Origin: Burkholderia pyrrocinia
GTDB taxonomy: Bacteria > Pseudomonadota > Gammaproteobacteria > Burkholderiales > Burkholderiaceae
Assembly (NCBI RefSeq): GCF_001028665.1
Contig: NZ_CP011504.1
Span: forward strand, 2,728,001-2,792,000
DNA: 64,000 bases
Direction: 5' to 3'
The translations under genes and the position numbers were made by a program. The notes under the pieces were generated by a model. The model was not told the origin of the DNA. It worked only from the letters and a program-made list of their open reading frames with translations, and made no database searches. Below are positions 55,105 to 64,000 of the stretch, piece by piece. Each line of letters starts with the position of its first letter. Positions within the stretch are counted from its first letter, which is position 1.

Positions 55105-56154
55105 ATGGATATCGATCGTAACCTTACCGGCGGCACCCTTGGGATCGCCGCATGCTCGTTTGCCGCCGCACTTTCCTTCGCCACGCAGGCGCAGGGGGCG
55201 ACCGCCTGCTATGCCGTCGACATGCGCGGATCGCCGCTCTACGTGACGTCGGATGTGTTGCGCGACGCCGCGCTCAAGGTCGCGAACGCGAGAGTCGACG
55301 CCGCCGGGAATACGGCGTTGACGCCGGTAACGCCCCCGCCCGACCCGAAACGTTGCGACGGGGCGAACGATCACCTCCCTGCGGACGGTCCCGGCACCCG
55401 CAACTACTTCGGCAATGTCGTGAGCCCGTCGAAGTTCCTGCGTCTCGCGGCGTATCAATGCGCGGGAGCAGGAAACCAGAGTCAGTTCTTCTCGATGAAC
55501 CAGGCCATTTATTATCGTCAGTGTGGAGGCGGGCAATACTCGAACTACATTCACTTCTGGGGACGCGCGAACGGGAACTCGAGCACGTGTTTCGCCAGCG
55601 ACTACCCGACGATGTTTGCCAGGGCCACCAAAGGCAGGACGCCGGCGGACCTGCTCAACGCGATGAAGACGGTTTACTCGGGCGGCCTGAGCGGAACCGC
55701 CGCGAACGATCAGGCGCTCGGCAACGCGATGGCGGCGATCCTGATCGCCGAAAGCAATCGCGACTATCTGGTCAATCTCGAGAACTACATGCTGATGGAC
55801 CTGGCGGGCGTGAAGAAGGCCACGCCGGAGCAAATCATCGGGGGCCACTGCGTGCCGAATGCCGGGTCCTGCCAGAACCGCGGCGAGTCGCAGAACGGCA
55901 AGCACCCGATCGCGTGGGGCGGAGCGCAGGAAACCATGATGGTGAACGGCTGGGGCCAGGCGGCAGGTGCCAATAGCCCCTTCGGCGTGACATTCGAAGG
56001 CAATCTGTCGGCCGAATGGGCAGTCGCGAAAGGAAAGGTCGCAAGCGCGAAGGTCGCCCAATGCGGCACGGTTCCGCTAACCTACGGAAGTCTGAACCCC
56101 GACCAGCAGAAGGCAGTGAAAGGCGTCTTTGAAGGCATTCTGCCGGCCCGCTGA
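55105..56154 (+). CDS. exported cysteine-rich protein of unknown function
   Basis: Protein of 349 residues with a Sec signal peptide (residues 1-32, ending TQAQGA) and eight cysteines in the mature part (ACY, RCD, QCA, QCG, TCF, HCV, SCQ, QCG), suggesting four disulfides and a periplasmic or secreted location. No family recognised. The N-terminal mature segment YAVDMRGSPLYVTSDVL and the Asn/Gly/Ser-rich centre suggest a compact enzyme-like fold. GGAG precedes the ATG; an upstream in-frame start at 55042 would spoil the signal peptide. Confidence 0.78.
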   Translation: MDIDRNLTGGTLGIAACSFAAALSFATQAQGATACYAVDMRGSPLYVTSDVLRDAALKVANARVDAAGNTALTPVTPPPDPKRCDGANDHLPADGPGTRNYFGNVVSPSKFLRLAAYQCAGAGNQSQFFSMNQAIYYRQCGGGQYSNYIHFWGRANGNSSTCFASDYPTMFARATKGRTPADLLNAMKTVYSGGLSGTAANDQALGNAMAAILIAESNRDYLVNLENYMLMDLAGVKKATPEQIIGGHCVPNAGSCQNRGESQNGKHPIAWGGAQETMMVNGWGQAAGANSPFGVTFEGNLSAEWAVAKGKVASAKVAQCGTVPLTYGSLNPDQQKAVKGVFEGILPAR

Positions 56155-56177
56155 GGTTCGCCGTCGGTCAATGCGCC

Positions 56178-56214
56178 AAGAAAACGCCGCCGCCCCATAC
56201 GCGGAAGCGGCGGC
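56178..56214 (-). terminator. terminator of the aldehyde dehydrogenase gene
   Basis: On the minus strand an 8-bp stem (GCCGCCGC with GCGGCGGC) is followed by GTTTTCTTGG. It lies 22 bp beyond the dehydrogenase stop. Confidence 0.7.
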
Positions 56215-56235
56215 ATCACGACGCTCAACCTGTTG

Positions 56236-57834
<1,599 letters not shown>

Positions 57835-59133
57835 TCAGCGCGCGGCCGCCGTCGCCTTGCGGAGTTTCGCGACGTCCGCCGCCTGCACCGGCGGCGCGCC
57901 GTTGTTCCAGCCGGCGCGCATGAACGTCAGCACGTCGGCGATCTGCCGGTCGTTCAACTGGTTCGAGAACGCCGGCATCGGATACGCGGAGGGCACGCCG
58001 TCGATCACGAGCGTGTCGCTGCCGTTCAGCGTCACGTTGATCAGCGACGATGCATCGGTTTCGAGCACGTTCGGATTGCCGGCGAGCGGCGCGAGCAGCG
58101 GCGCGTAACCGCGCCCGTCCGCGCCGTGGCAATGCAGGCAGTAAGCGTTATACACCTTCGCGCCCGGATCGGCTGCCGGCCGGCCCAGCACCACCTGCGT
58201 CGCCTTCGGATCGTAGCTGTACGGCGGCGCGCCCGTGCCGCCCGCGGCCGGCAGCGATTTCAGATAGCGGGACATCGCGGCCAGATCGTCGTCGCTCAGC
58301 GCCTGCGTGCTGTGGTTGATCACGCTCACCATCGAGCCGAACGCGGTCGCGTGCCGGTTCGCGCCGGTCTTCAGGAATTGCGCGACGTCGGCTTCGTTCC
58401 AGCGGCCGAGCCCCGTGTTGTGCTCGCCGGTCAGGTTCGACGCGAACCAGCTGTCGATCGGCGCGCCCGACAGGAACGCCGTGCCGCCTTCGTCGAGCGC
58501 CTTCTCCTGGAAGCCGACACCGCGCGGCGTGTGGCACGACCCGCAATGCCCGAGCCCCTGCACGAGATACGCGCCGCGGTTCCACGTCGCGTCCTTGGCC
58601 GGCTTGTCCGCATACGGCGTCGTGTCGAGGAACACCGCGTTCCACAGCGCGAGCGGCCAGCGCATGTTGAGCGGCCACGGGATGTCGGACGGCCGGTTCG
58701 CCTGCTTCACCGGTTCGACGCCGTGCATGAAGTACGCATACAGCGCCTTGACATCGTCGTCCTTCAGCTTCGCGTACGACGGATACGGCATCGCCGGATA
58801 CAGGTGGTGGCCGTCCTTCGCAACGCCCCGGCGCAACGCGCTCGATAACTCGGCCTCCGTGTAGCCGCCGATGCCCGTGTCCGGATCGGGCGTGATGTTG
58901 GTCGTGTAGATCGCGCCCATCGGCGTGACCATCTTCAGGCCGCCCGCGAACGGCGTGCCGCGCGGCGCCGTGTGGCACGCGACGCAGTCGCCGGCTTTCG
59001 CGAGATAGGCGCCGCGCGCGACGAGCTCGCTGTCGGCCGGTGCCGTTTGCGCGGCGTGCGCGACCGGGCCGGCCAGCAGTGCGGACAGCGCGAGCAGCGA
59101 TGCGCCGAGCGTGTTCAGGGTCAGGTTTCGCAT
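57835..59133 (-). CDS. triheme c-type cytochrome, dehydrogenase electron-acceptor subunit
   Basis: Periplasmic or membrane-attached cytochrome of 432 residues with signal peptide (ending VAHA, about residue 27) and three CxxCH sites: CVACH (50-54), CGSCH (about 195) and CLHCH (about 335). Architecture equals the cytochrome subunits of gluconate and alcohol/aldehyde dehydrogenases. It should pass electrons from the molybdenum subunit to the quinone pool or oxidase. Third gene of the operon, 15 bp after the molybdenum subunit. Confidence 0.92.
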   Translation of the reverse strand: MRNLTLNTLGASLLALSALLAGPVAHAAQTAPADSELVARGAYLAKAGDCVACHTAPRGTPFAGGLKMVTPMGAIYTTNITPDPDTGIGGYTEAELSSALRRGVAKDGHHLYPAMPYPSYAKLKDDDVKALYAYFMHGVEPVKQANRPSDIPWPLNMRWPLALWNAVFLDTTPYADKPAKDATWNRGAYLVQGLGHCGSCHTPRGVGFQEKALDEGGTAFLSGAPIDSWFASNLTGEHNTGLGRWNEADVAQFLKTGANRHATAFGSMVSVINHSTQALSDDDLAAMSRYLKSLPAAGGTGAPPYSYDPKATQVVLGRPAADPGAKVYNAYCLHCHGADGRGYAPLLAPLAGNPNVLETDASSLINVTLNGSDTLVIDGVPSAYPMPAFSNQLNDRQIADVLTFMRAGWNNGAPPVQAADVAKLRKATAAAR

Positions 59134-59148
59134 GTTCGTTCCCTCCCC

Positions 59149-61368
59149 TCAGACCGTCTTCAACTGGTTGCCGACCGGCAGCTTGCGCAGCCGCTTGCCG
59201 GTTGCCGCGAAAATCGCGTTCGACAGCGCCGCCGCGGTCGCGGCCGTGCCCGGTTCGCCGATCCCGCCCGGCGCTTCGCCGCTCTTCACCAGGTGTACCT
59301 CGATCGGCGGCGTCTCGTTGATCCGCAGCATCCGGTAGTCGGTGAAGTTGCTCTGCGTCACGCGGCCGTCCTCGATCGTGATCTCGCCGTACAGCGCGCC
59401 CGTGATCCCGAAAATGATGCCGCCCTGTACCTGCGCCTCGATCGTGTTCGGGTTGACGACCATCCCGCAGTCGACTGCGCACACGACGCGCTTGACCTGC
59501 ACCTCGCCATCGTCCACCGCGACGTCGATGACGATCGAGAAGAAGCTGCCGAACGCGTGCATCACCGACACGCCGCGCCCTTGCCCCTTTGGCAGCGACG
59601 GGCCCCAGCCGGCCGCCTTGGTCGCGACGTCGAGCACGTTGCGCGCGCGCGGCGTCTTGCCGAGCAGCGCGCGGCGGTATTGCACGGGGTCGGTCCTGGC
59701 CTGCGCGGCCAGCTCGTCGATGAAGCTCTCGACGACGAAGGTGCTGCGCGTCGGCCCGACGCCGCGCCAGAACGCGGTCGGCACGTGGCGCGGCTCCTGC
59801 CGCACGTAATCGATCAACTGGTTCGGCAGGTCGTACGGCAGGTCGGTTGCGACTTCGACCGCGTCGGGATCGACGCCGTCCTTGAATGCGGGCGGCGCGA
59901 AGCGCGCGAGGATCGACGAGCCGACGATCCGGTGCTGCCACGCGACCGGCTTGCCGTTCGCGTCGAGTCCGGCCGAGATCCGGTCGTAGTAGTACGGCCG
60001 GTACATGTCGTGCTGGATGTCCTCCTCGCGCGTCCAGATGACTTTCACGGGCGCGTTGACTTGTTTGGCGATCTTCACGGCCTGGCCGATCATGTCCGTC
60101 TCGAGCCGCCGGCCGAAACCGCCGCCGAGCAGATGGTTGTGCACGACGATCTTGTCCGGCGGAAAGCTCGTGAGCCGCTGCACGGTGTCGACCGCGCGCG
60201 TCGGCACCTGCGTGCCGACCCAGATTTCGCAGCCGTCGCTGCGCACGTGCACCGTGCAGTTCACGGGCTCCATCGTCGCGTGCGCGAGGAACGGCTGTTC
60301 GTAGACGGCGTCGATGCGCGTCTTCGCGCCAGCGAACGCCTTGCCGACGTCGCCGTCCTTGCGCGCGACCGCGCCCTTGCCGTTCGCCGCGGCCTGCGCG
60401 AGATCGGCGACGATGTCCTTCATCGACACCTTCGCGTCCGCGCCTTCGTTCCACTTCACGACGAGCGCCGACGCGCCGCGCTTCGCGGCCCACGTGTGAT
60501 CGCCGACCACCGCGACCGCGTTGTCGGCGCGCACGACCTGGCGCACGCCGGGAATCTTCTTCGCGGCGGTATCGTCGACGCTTGCAACCGTGCCGCCGAA
60601 CACCGGGCTGTTCACGATCACCGCGTACAGCATGCCGGGCAGGCGCACGTCGAGCCCGAACTGCGCGGTGCCGTCGACTTTCTCCGGTGAATCGAGGCGC
60701 TTCGCGGGCGTGCCGATCAGCTTGAAATCCTCCGGCTTCTTCAGCGCGACGTCCTTCGGCACCGGCAGCTTCGCCGCTGCGTCGGCCAACTGGCCGTACG
60801 ACGCGCGCCGGCCGCTCGGCGGGTGCTGCACTTCGCCGTTCGCCGCGCGGCAGGTTGCCGGATCGACATTCCATTGCTTCGCGGCCGCCGCGACCAGCAG
60901 CGTGCGCGCCGTTGCGCCCGCGCGGCGCAGCGGTTCCCATGCGTAGCGCACCGACGTCGAACCGCCGGTGAGCTGGCCGCCGAGCAGCGGATCGAGGAAC
61001 AGCTTCTCGTTCGGCGGCGCATGATCGAGCGTCACGCTCGACAGCGGCACTTCGAGTTCCTCGGCGATCAGCATCGGCAGCGCCGTATAGACACCTTGCC
61101 CCATCTCGACCTTCGGCATCACCAGCGTGACCTTGCCGCTGCGGTCGATCTGCACGAACGCGTTCGGCGCGAACACGCCGGCGCGCGCGGTTTCATCGCC
61201 GTCGCCGCCGATCACCGAACGGCGCGTGTCGTCGCCTGCCGCCGGCAGGCTGAAGCCGAGCAGCAAGCCGCCGCCCGCCGCCGCGCCGAGCGTCATGCCG
61301 AGTTTGAGAAACGACCGCCGCGACACGCCCGCGCCGGCCCGGCCTGCTTCGATCAGTCCTCGCGACAT
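59149..61368 (-). CDS. molybdopterin-binding oxidoreductase large subunit (IorB/aldehyde-oxidase type)
   Basis: Xanthine-oxidase-family subunit of 739 residues. A twin-arginine leader (SRRSFLKLG, Arg17-Arg18) directs Tat export with its partner. Mo-cofactor segments include GGGFGRRLE, EMGQGVYTALP and, near the C-terminus, GEPGTAATAAALSNAI with the catalytic-type Glu context. Probably oxidises an aldehyde or N-heterocycle in the periplasm. Sits between the 2Fe-2S and cytochrome subunit genes. Confidence 0.9.
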   Translation of the reverse strand: MSRGLIEAGRAGAGVSRRSFLKLGMTLGAAAGGGLLLGFSLPAAGDDTRRSVIGGDGDETARAGVFAPNAFVQIDRSGKVTLVMPKVEMGQGVYTALPMLIAEELEVPLSSVTLDHAPPNEKLFLDPLLGGQLTGGSTSVRYAWEPLRRAGATARTLLVAAAAKQWNVDPATCRAANGEVQHPPSGRRASYGQLADAAAKLPVPKDVALKKPEDFKLIGTPAKRLDSPEKVDGTAQFGLDVRLPGMLYAVIVNSPVFGGTVASVDDTAAKKIPGVRQVVRADNAVAVVGDHTWAAKRGASALVVKWNEGADAKVSMKDIVADLAQAAANGKGAVARKDGDVGKAFAGAKTRIDAVYEQPFLAHATMEPVNCTVHVRSDGCEIWVGTQVPTRAVDTVQRLTSFPPDKIVVHNHLLGGGFGRRLETDMIGQAVKIAKQVNAPVKVIWTREEDIQHDMYRPYYYDRISAGLDANGKPVAWQHRIVGSSILARFAPPAFKDGVDPDAVEVATDLPYDLPNQLIDYVRQEPRHVPTAFWRGVGPTRSTFVVESFIDELAAQARTDPVQYRRALLGKTPRARNVLDVATKAAGWGPSLPKGQGRGVSVMHAFGSFFSIVIDVAVDDGEVQVKRVVCAVDCGMVVNPNTIEAQVQGGIIFGITGALYGEITIEDGRVTQSNFTDYRMLRINETPPIEVHLVKSGEAPGGIGEPGTAATAAALSNAIFAATGKRLRKLPVGNQLKTV

Positions 61369-61452
61369 GTCAGCCTCCGCAGAGCCGCCTCAAGGGGGCT
61401 GACCGCCCCCTCGGGGGGCAGTGAACAAAGTGAACGTGGGGGCTGTTTCATC
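61369..61452 (-). other. 84-bp gap with G/C-run hairpin
   Basis: Two GGGGGC/GCCCCC-type inverted repeats lie around 61391-61420 between the 2Fe-2S and molybdenum subunit genes. Possibly an intra-operon processing or partial-termination element balancing subunit levels. Confidence 0.35.
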
Positions 61453-61908
61453 TCACGCCCCCTTCGCGGCCTGCTTGACCGCCGCGCGAATCCGGTTGTA
61501 CGTGCCGCAGCGGCAGATGTTGCCGGCCATCGCCGCGTCGATGTCGGCGTCGCTCGGGTCCGGGTTCGACGCGATCAGCGCGGTGGCCGCCATCACCTGC
61601 CCCGACTGGCAGTAGCCGCACTGGACGACGTCGAGCTCGCGCCACGCCTGCTGCACCTTGTGACCGGCCGGCGTCGCGCCGACGGCTTCGATCGTCGTGA
61701 TCTTGCGGCCCGCGACGGCCGCGACCGGCAGCACGCACGAGCGCGCGGCGACGCCGTCGAGATGCACGGTGCACGCGCCGCATTGCGCGATCCCGCAGCC
61801 GAACTTCGTGCCGGTGAGGCCGACGACGTCGCGCAGCACCCAGAGCAAGGGCATGTCGTCGGGGGCGTCGACCGTGCGGGTTTCGCCGTTGATGTTGAGG
61901 GTGACCAT
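61453..61908 (-). CDS. (2Fe-2S)-binding small subunit (IorA type)
   Basis: Iron-sulfur subunit of 151 residues with two clusters: plant-type ferredoxin cysteines in [13 protein letters not shown] plus a fourth downstream, and the helical domain motifs CGYCQSGQ and GNICRCGTY. Transfers electrons from the Mo site to the cytochrome. No leader of its own; exported with the Tat-tagged large subunit. First gene of the operon. Confidence 0.93.
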   Translation of the reverse strand: MVTLNINGETRTVDAPDDMPLLWVLRDVVGLTGTKFGCGIAQCGACTVHLDGVAARSCVLPVAAVAGRKITTIEAVGATPAGHKVQQAWRELDVVQCGYCQSGQVMAATALIASNPDPSDADIDAAMAGNICRCGTYNRIRAAVKQAAKGA

Positions 61909-62048
61909 TCAGCCTCCGGGGCCGGTGTATTGGGGAAGCGGCGCGCATGACGCGCCGCGCGGTGTCGTCGTTGTTATCGCCGTCGCGCGGTGCGCGACGG
62001 GTGCCGCGCGGCCCGGGTGGGACGAGCCGCGGCGGTGGTCCTGCGCAG

Positions 62049-62348
62049 TTACTCGGCCACGTCGACGCCCGACAGCACCTTGATGACCGGCGGTGCCGTG
62101 AACCAGTCGGCCGACTTCGTGCGGAATTCGCCGAAATACGGGCTGGCGAGGTGCGCGTCGAATGCGGCCTGGTCGTCGTAGATCTCGTACAGGTGCAGGT
62201 TCGGCGAGCCGTCCTGCTCGCGGAACAGGTCATAGCGCCGGTTGCCCGGTTCGGCGCGCGTCTTGACGACCATGCTGCGCAGTTCGGCCTCGGCGGCCTG
62301 CGCGTGTTCGGGTTTCAGGAACAGCGAAGCAATCACGTGAAGCGCCAT
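62049..62348 (-). CDS. ABM-type putative quinol monooxygenase
   Basis: Dimeric alpha-beta-barrel protein of 99 residues (antibiotic biosynthesis monooxygenase / YgiN type): VIASLFLKPEH, MVVKTRAEPGNRRYDLF and LYEIYDDQAAFDAHLASPYF are the family pattern. Cofactor-free oxidation of quinols or similar phenols is the usual role. AAGGAG before ATG 62348. Next to a CurA-like reductase, suggesting quinone/enone detoxification. Confidence 0.85.
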   Translation of the reverse strand: MALHVIASLFLKPEHAQAAEAELRSMVVKTRAEPGNRRYDLFREQDGSPNLHLYEIYDDQAAFDAHLASPYFGEFRTKSADWFTAPPVIKVLSGVDVAE

Positions 62349-62441
62349 CTTGTCACTCCTTTCGAAACGGAATCGAGCATGCCACAAGCCGGCGTCGCGC
62401 GACGCCAGCGTGCAACCGTGGTGTGTTGCCGTGCCGCGGCA

Positions 62442-63485
62442 TCAGGCCAGTTCGTCCGGGCCCACGCGCACGACGACCTTGCCGAAGTTCTTGCCGGCCA
62501 GCAGGCCGATCAGCGCTTCAGGTGCGTCGGCCAGGTCGGGGACGACGTCTTCCAGCGTCTTCACCTTGCCCTGCGCGACCCACTCGCTCATCTCCTTCAG
62601 GAACGGCGCATAACCGGTCGCATAGTGATCGAGGATGATGAACCCCTGCATGCGGATGCGCTTGCGCAGGATCGTCGACACCAGCGCCGGCAGGCGGTCG
62701 GGGCCGGCTGGCAATGCGGTGTCGTTGTAATGCGCGATGATCCCGCACACCGGCACGCGTGCGTGATCGTTGAGCAGCGGCCACACGGCGTCGAATACCT
62801 CGCCGCCGACGTTCTCGAAATAGACGTCGATGCCGTTCGGGCACGCGTCCTTCAGCTTCGCGGCAAACGCCGGATCGCGGTGGTCGACGCACGCGTCGAA
62901 GCCGAGCGTGTCGGTCACGTACGCGCACTTGTCGGCGCCGCCCGCGACGCCGATCACGCGACAGCCCTTCAGCTTCGCGATCTGGCCGACGACCGAGCCG
63001 ACCGCGCCGCTGGCTGCCGCGACGACCACGGTTTCGCCGGCCTTCGGCTCGCCGATCTTCAGCAGCCCGGTGTATGCGGTGAAGCCCGGCATGCCGAGCA
63101 CGCCGAGCGCGTACGACGGATGCGCGAAGTCGCGGCCGAGCGGAATCAGGTCGCGGCCGTCGGACAGCGCATAGTCCTGCCAGCCGGCGCCCGCGACGAC
63201 GAGATCGCCTTCGCGGAACGCGGGCAGGTTCGACGACACGACGCGGCTGACCGTGCCGCCGACCATCACGTGGCCGAGTTCGACCGGCGGGGCATAGGAC
63301 GGCGCGTCGCTCATCCGGCCGCGCATGTACGGGTCGAGCGACAACCAGACCGTGCGCAGCAGCACCTGGCCGGCGCCGGGCGTGGGCACGTCGCCGGACT
63401 CGGTGCGGAAGTTGCCGGGCGTCGGTGCGCCGACCGGGCGCGAAGTCAGGAGGATCTGGCGATTTGCGGTCTTGCTTTGCGGCAT
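62442..63485 (-). CDS. NADP-dependent CurA/PTGR-like ene-reductase
   Basis: Zinc-free medium-chain reductase of 347 residues. N-terminus RQILLTSRPVGAPTPGNF, then DPYMRGRM, AASGAVGSVVGQIAKL (nucleotide site) and YFENVGGEVFD are diagnostic of the leukotriene B4 12-hydroxydehydrogenase/CurA group. Reduces alpha,beta-unsaturated carbonyls with NADPH. ATG 63485 has GGAG at correct spacing. A TetR-type operator lies 180 bp upstream and the TetR gene precedes it on the same strand. Confidence 0.9.
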   Translation of the reverse strand: MPQSKTANRQILLTSRPVGAPTPGNFRTESGDVPTPGAGQVLLRTVWLSLDPYMRGRMSDAPSYAPPVELGHVMVGGTVSRVVSSNLPAFREGDLVVAGAGWQDYALSDGRDLIPLGRDFAHPSYALGVLGMPGFTAYTGLLKIGEPKAGETVVVAAASGAVGSVVGQIAKLKGCRVIGVAGGADKCAYVTDTLGFDACVDHRDPAFAAKLKDACPNGIDVYFENVGGEVFDAVWPLLNDHARVPVCGIIAHYNDTALPAGPDRLPALVSTILRKRIRMQGFIILDHYATGYAPFLKEMSEWVAQGKVKTLEDVVPDLADAPEALIGLLAGKNFGKVVVRVGPDELA

Positions 63486-63664
63486 GTGAGTCTCCGTCAA
63501 CGGGAATTAACGTGCTTCGTGGGCACGATCGGATCAGGGATGGACCAGCAGAAGGCGCGCACGCGTGGCAGCGTCGGCGGTTGGGCCGTCGCGGTTGCAT
63601 GCGTGCGGTTGGAACAATCGGGACAGCGTAACGCGGAGCGAGGCGTTCGTCATGCGTATATAAG

Positions 63665-63679
63665 TAGACCAGTCGTCTA
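63665..63679. promoter_or_regulatory. TetR (NemR-like) operator
   Basis: TAGACCAGTCGTCTA: inverted half-sites TAGAC/GTCTA with a 5-bp centre, close to the TAGACC-N4-GGTCTA box of NemR-type repressors. It lies between the TetR stop and the reductase start. Confidence 0.65.
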
Positions 63680-63719
63680 GAATCAAGGCAAAAACAAGGC
63701 GCGCCAATGCGCGCCCGGG

Positions 63720-64000
63720 TTACGACTGCACTTCGTCGAGCGCGGCCGGCGGCAGGTTCAGCATGCGCCGCGTTTCGACCATCGCCCTTTCGAGCGGTTT
63801 GCGATTGCGGTGAATCTTTTCCAGCAGCGTTGCGCCCAGCCAAAGCTCGTAAAGGATCGCGGCCGTGTGCGGCGGATCGTCGACCGCACGCAGCGAGCCG
63901 TCGGCCAGCCCTGCCTCGATGCCGCCCGCGAGCCGTTCGATGATCTGGCTCGTGCCATGCCGCAGCACCGCGCGCATCGCTTCCGACAAGTCCGACACTT
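63720..64000 (-). CDS. TetR-family regulator, C-terminal part (cut by window end)
   Basis: At least 92 residues of a helical TetR ligand domain (IIERLAGGIEAGLADGSLRAVDD, split here; ILYELWLGATLLEKIHRNR). The DNA-binding N-terminus lies beyond the window's right edge, so the ATG at 63998 is probably internal. Likely the repressor of the CurA-like reductase through the site at 63665. Confidence 0.75.
   Translation of the reverse strand, partial: VSDLSEAMRAVLRHGTSQIIERLAGGIEAGLADGSLRAVDDPPHTAAILYELWLGATLLEKIHRNRKPLERAMVETRRMLNLPPAALDEVQS

Noticed and set aside
58148..60940. 930-codon open frame on the minus strand
   Set aside because: Shifted-frame shadow of the cytochrome and molybdenum subunit genes, Arg/Ala-rich without any domain.
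61947..63680. 577-codon plus-strand frame
   Set aside because: Antisense to the ABM monooxygenase and CurA-like genes, which have motifs and ribosome sites.

Overview
The window is very GC-rich, densely coded and rich in LysR, GntR, TetR and AraC regulators. It carries a DUF3331-type protein, a 3' remnant of a type VI secretion tagH gene and ISNCY-type transposase remnants. Together these point to a Burkholderia (probably cepacia complex) secondary replicon; this is inferred from gene content, not from a search. No rRNA, tRNA or CRISPR array was seen.

Layout. (1) 0.3-7.9 kb: a sugar-acid catabolic operon under a FadR-type GntR regulator. It encodes an L-galactonate-5-dehydrogenase-like Zn enzyme, a tagaturonate-reductase-like polyol dehydrogenase, an L-fuconate dehydratase with all catalytic residues in place, an ACS-family MFS importer and an altronate dehydratase. 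Five copies of one operator lie between the divergent genes. (2) 7.9-9.9 kb: a TetR regulator divergent from an exported epoxide-hydrolase-type protein, with two adjacent 16-bp operators. (3) 10.2-22.4 kb: small oxidoreductase and transport clusters (VOC protein, old yellow enzyme, atypical SDR, CHMI-like isomerase, two MFS carriers, Tat-exported deacetylase-like protein, cupin, SnoaL-like protein) with four LysR regulators. A 34-nt motif recurs upstream of three of these genes. (4) 22.7-33.5 kb: a signalling region with an 1854-residue kinase/ATPase/sensor kinase, a convergent FixJ-like regulator, an acetolactate-decarboxylase-like protein missing key residues, a DUF3331 protein, an AraC regulator, a receiver-only protein, a royal-jelly/yellow-family protein and a betaine-binding-like domain without a signal peptide.

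(5) 33.7-51.7 kb: an accessory island with a different ISNCY remnant at each end. Its core is a tightly packed operon (34.5-44.7 kb). It encodes an MTOX/sarcosine-oxidase-like flavoprotein, an L-amino-acid-oxidase-like flavoprotein, a VioB-type ferritin-like protein, two proteins matching the N- and C-terminal halves of LodA/GoxA quinoproteins, a QhpD-like radical SAM/SPASM enzyme and a LodB/QhpG-like flavin monooxygenase. This looks like an undescribed peptidyl-quinone (CTQ-type) maturation and amino-acid oxidation system. A convergent four-gene operon (49.5-44.8 kb) encodes two membrane proteins, a DyP-type peroxidase and a P450 without the usual acid of the acid-alcohol pair. (6) 51.8-53.9 kb: a phosphotransferase gene lies between two 293-bp copies of the 3' end of tagH. 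(7) 53.9-64 kb: a DUF4430 protein, an exported cysteine-rich protein, a succinate-semialdehyde-type dehydrogenase, a three-subunit molybdenum aldehyde-oxidase-type complex (2Fe-2S, Mo, triheme cytochrome c), a small monooxygenase, a CurA-like reductase with a NemR-like operator, and a TetR regulator cut by the window end.
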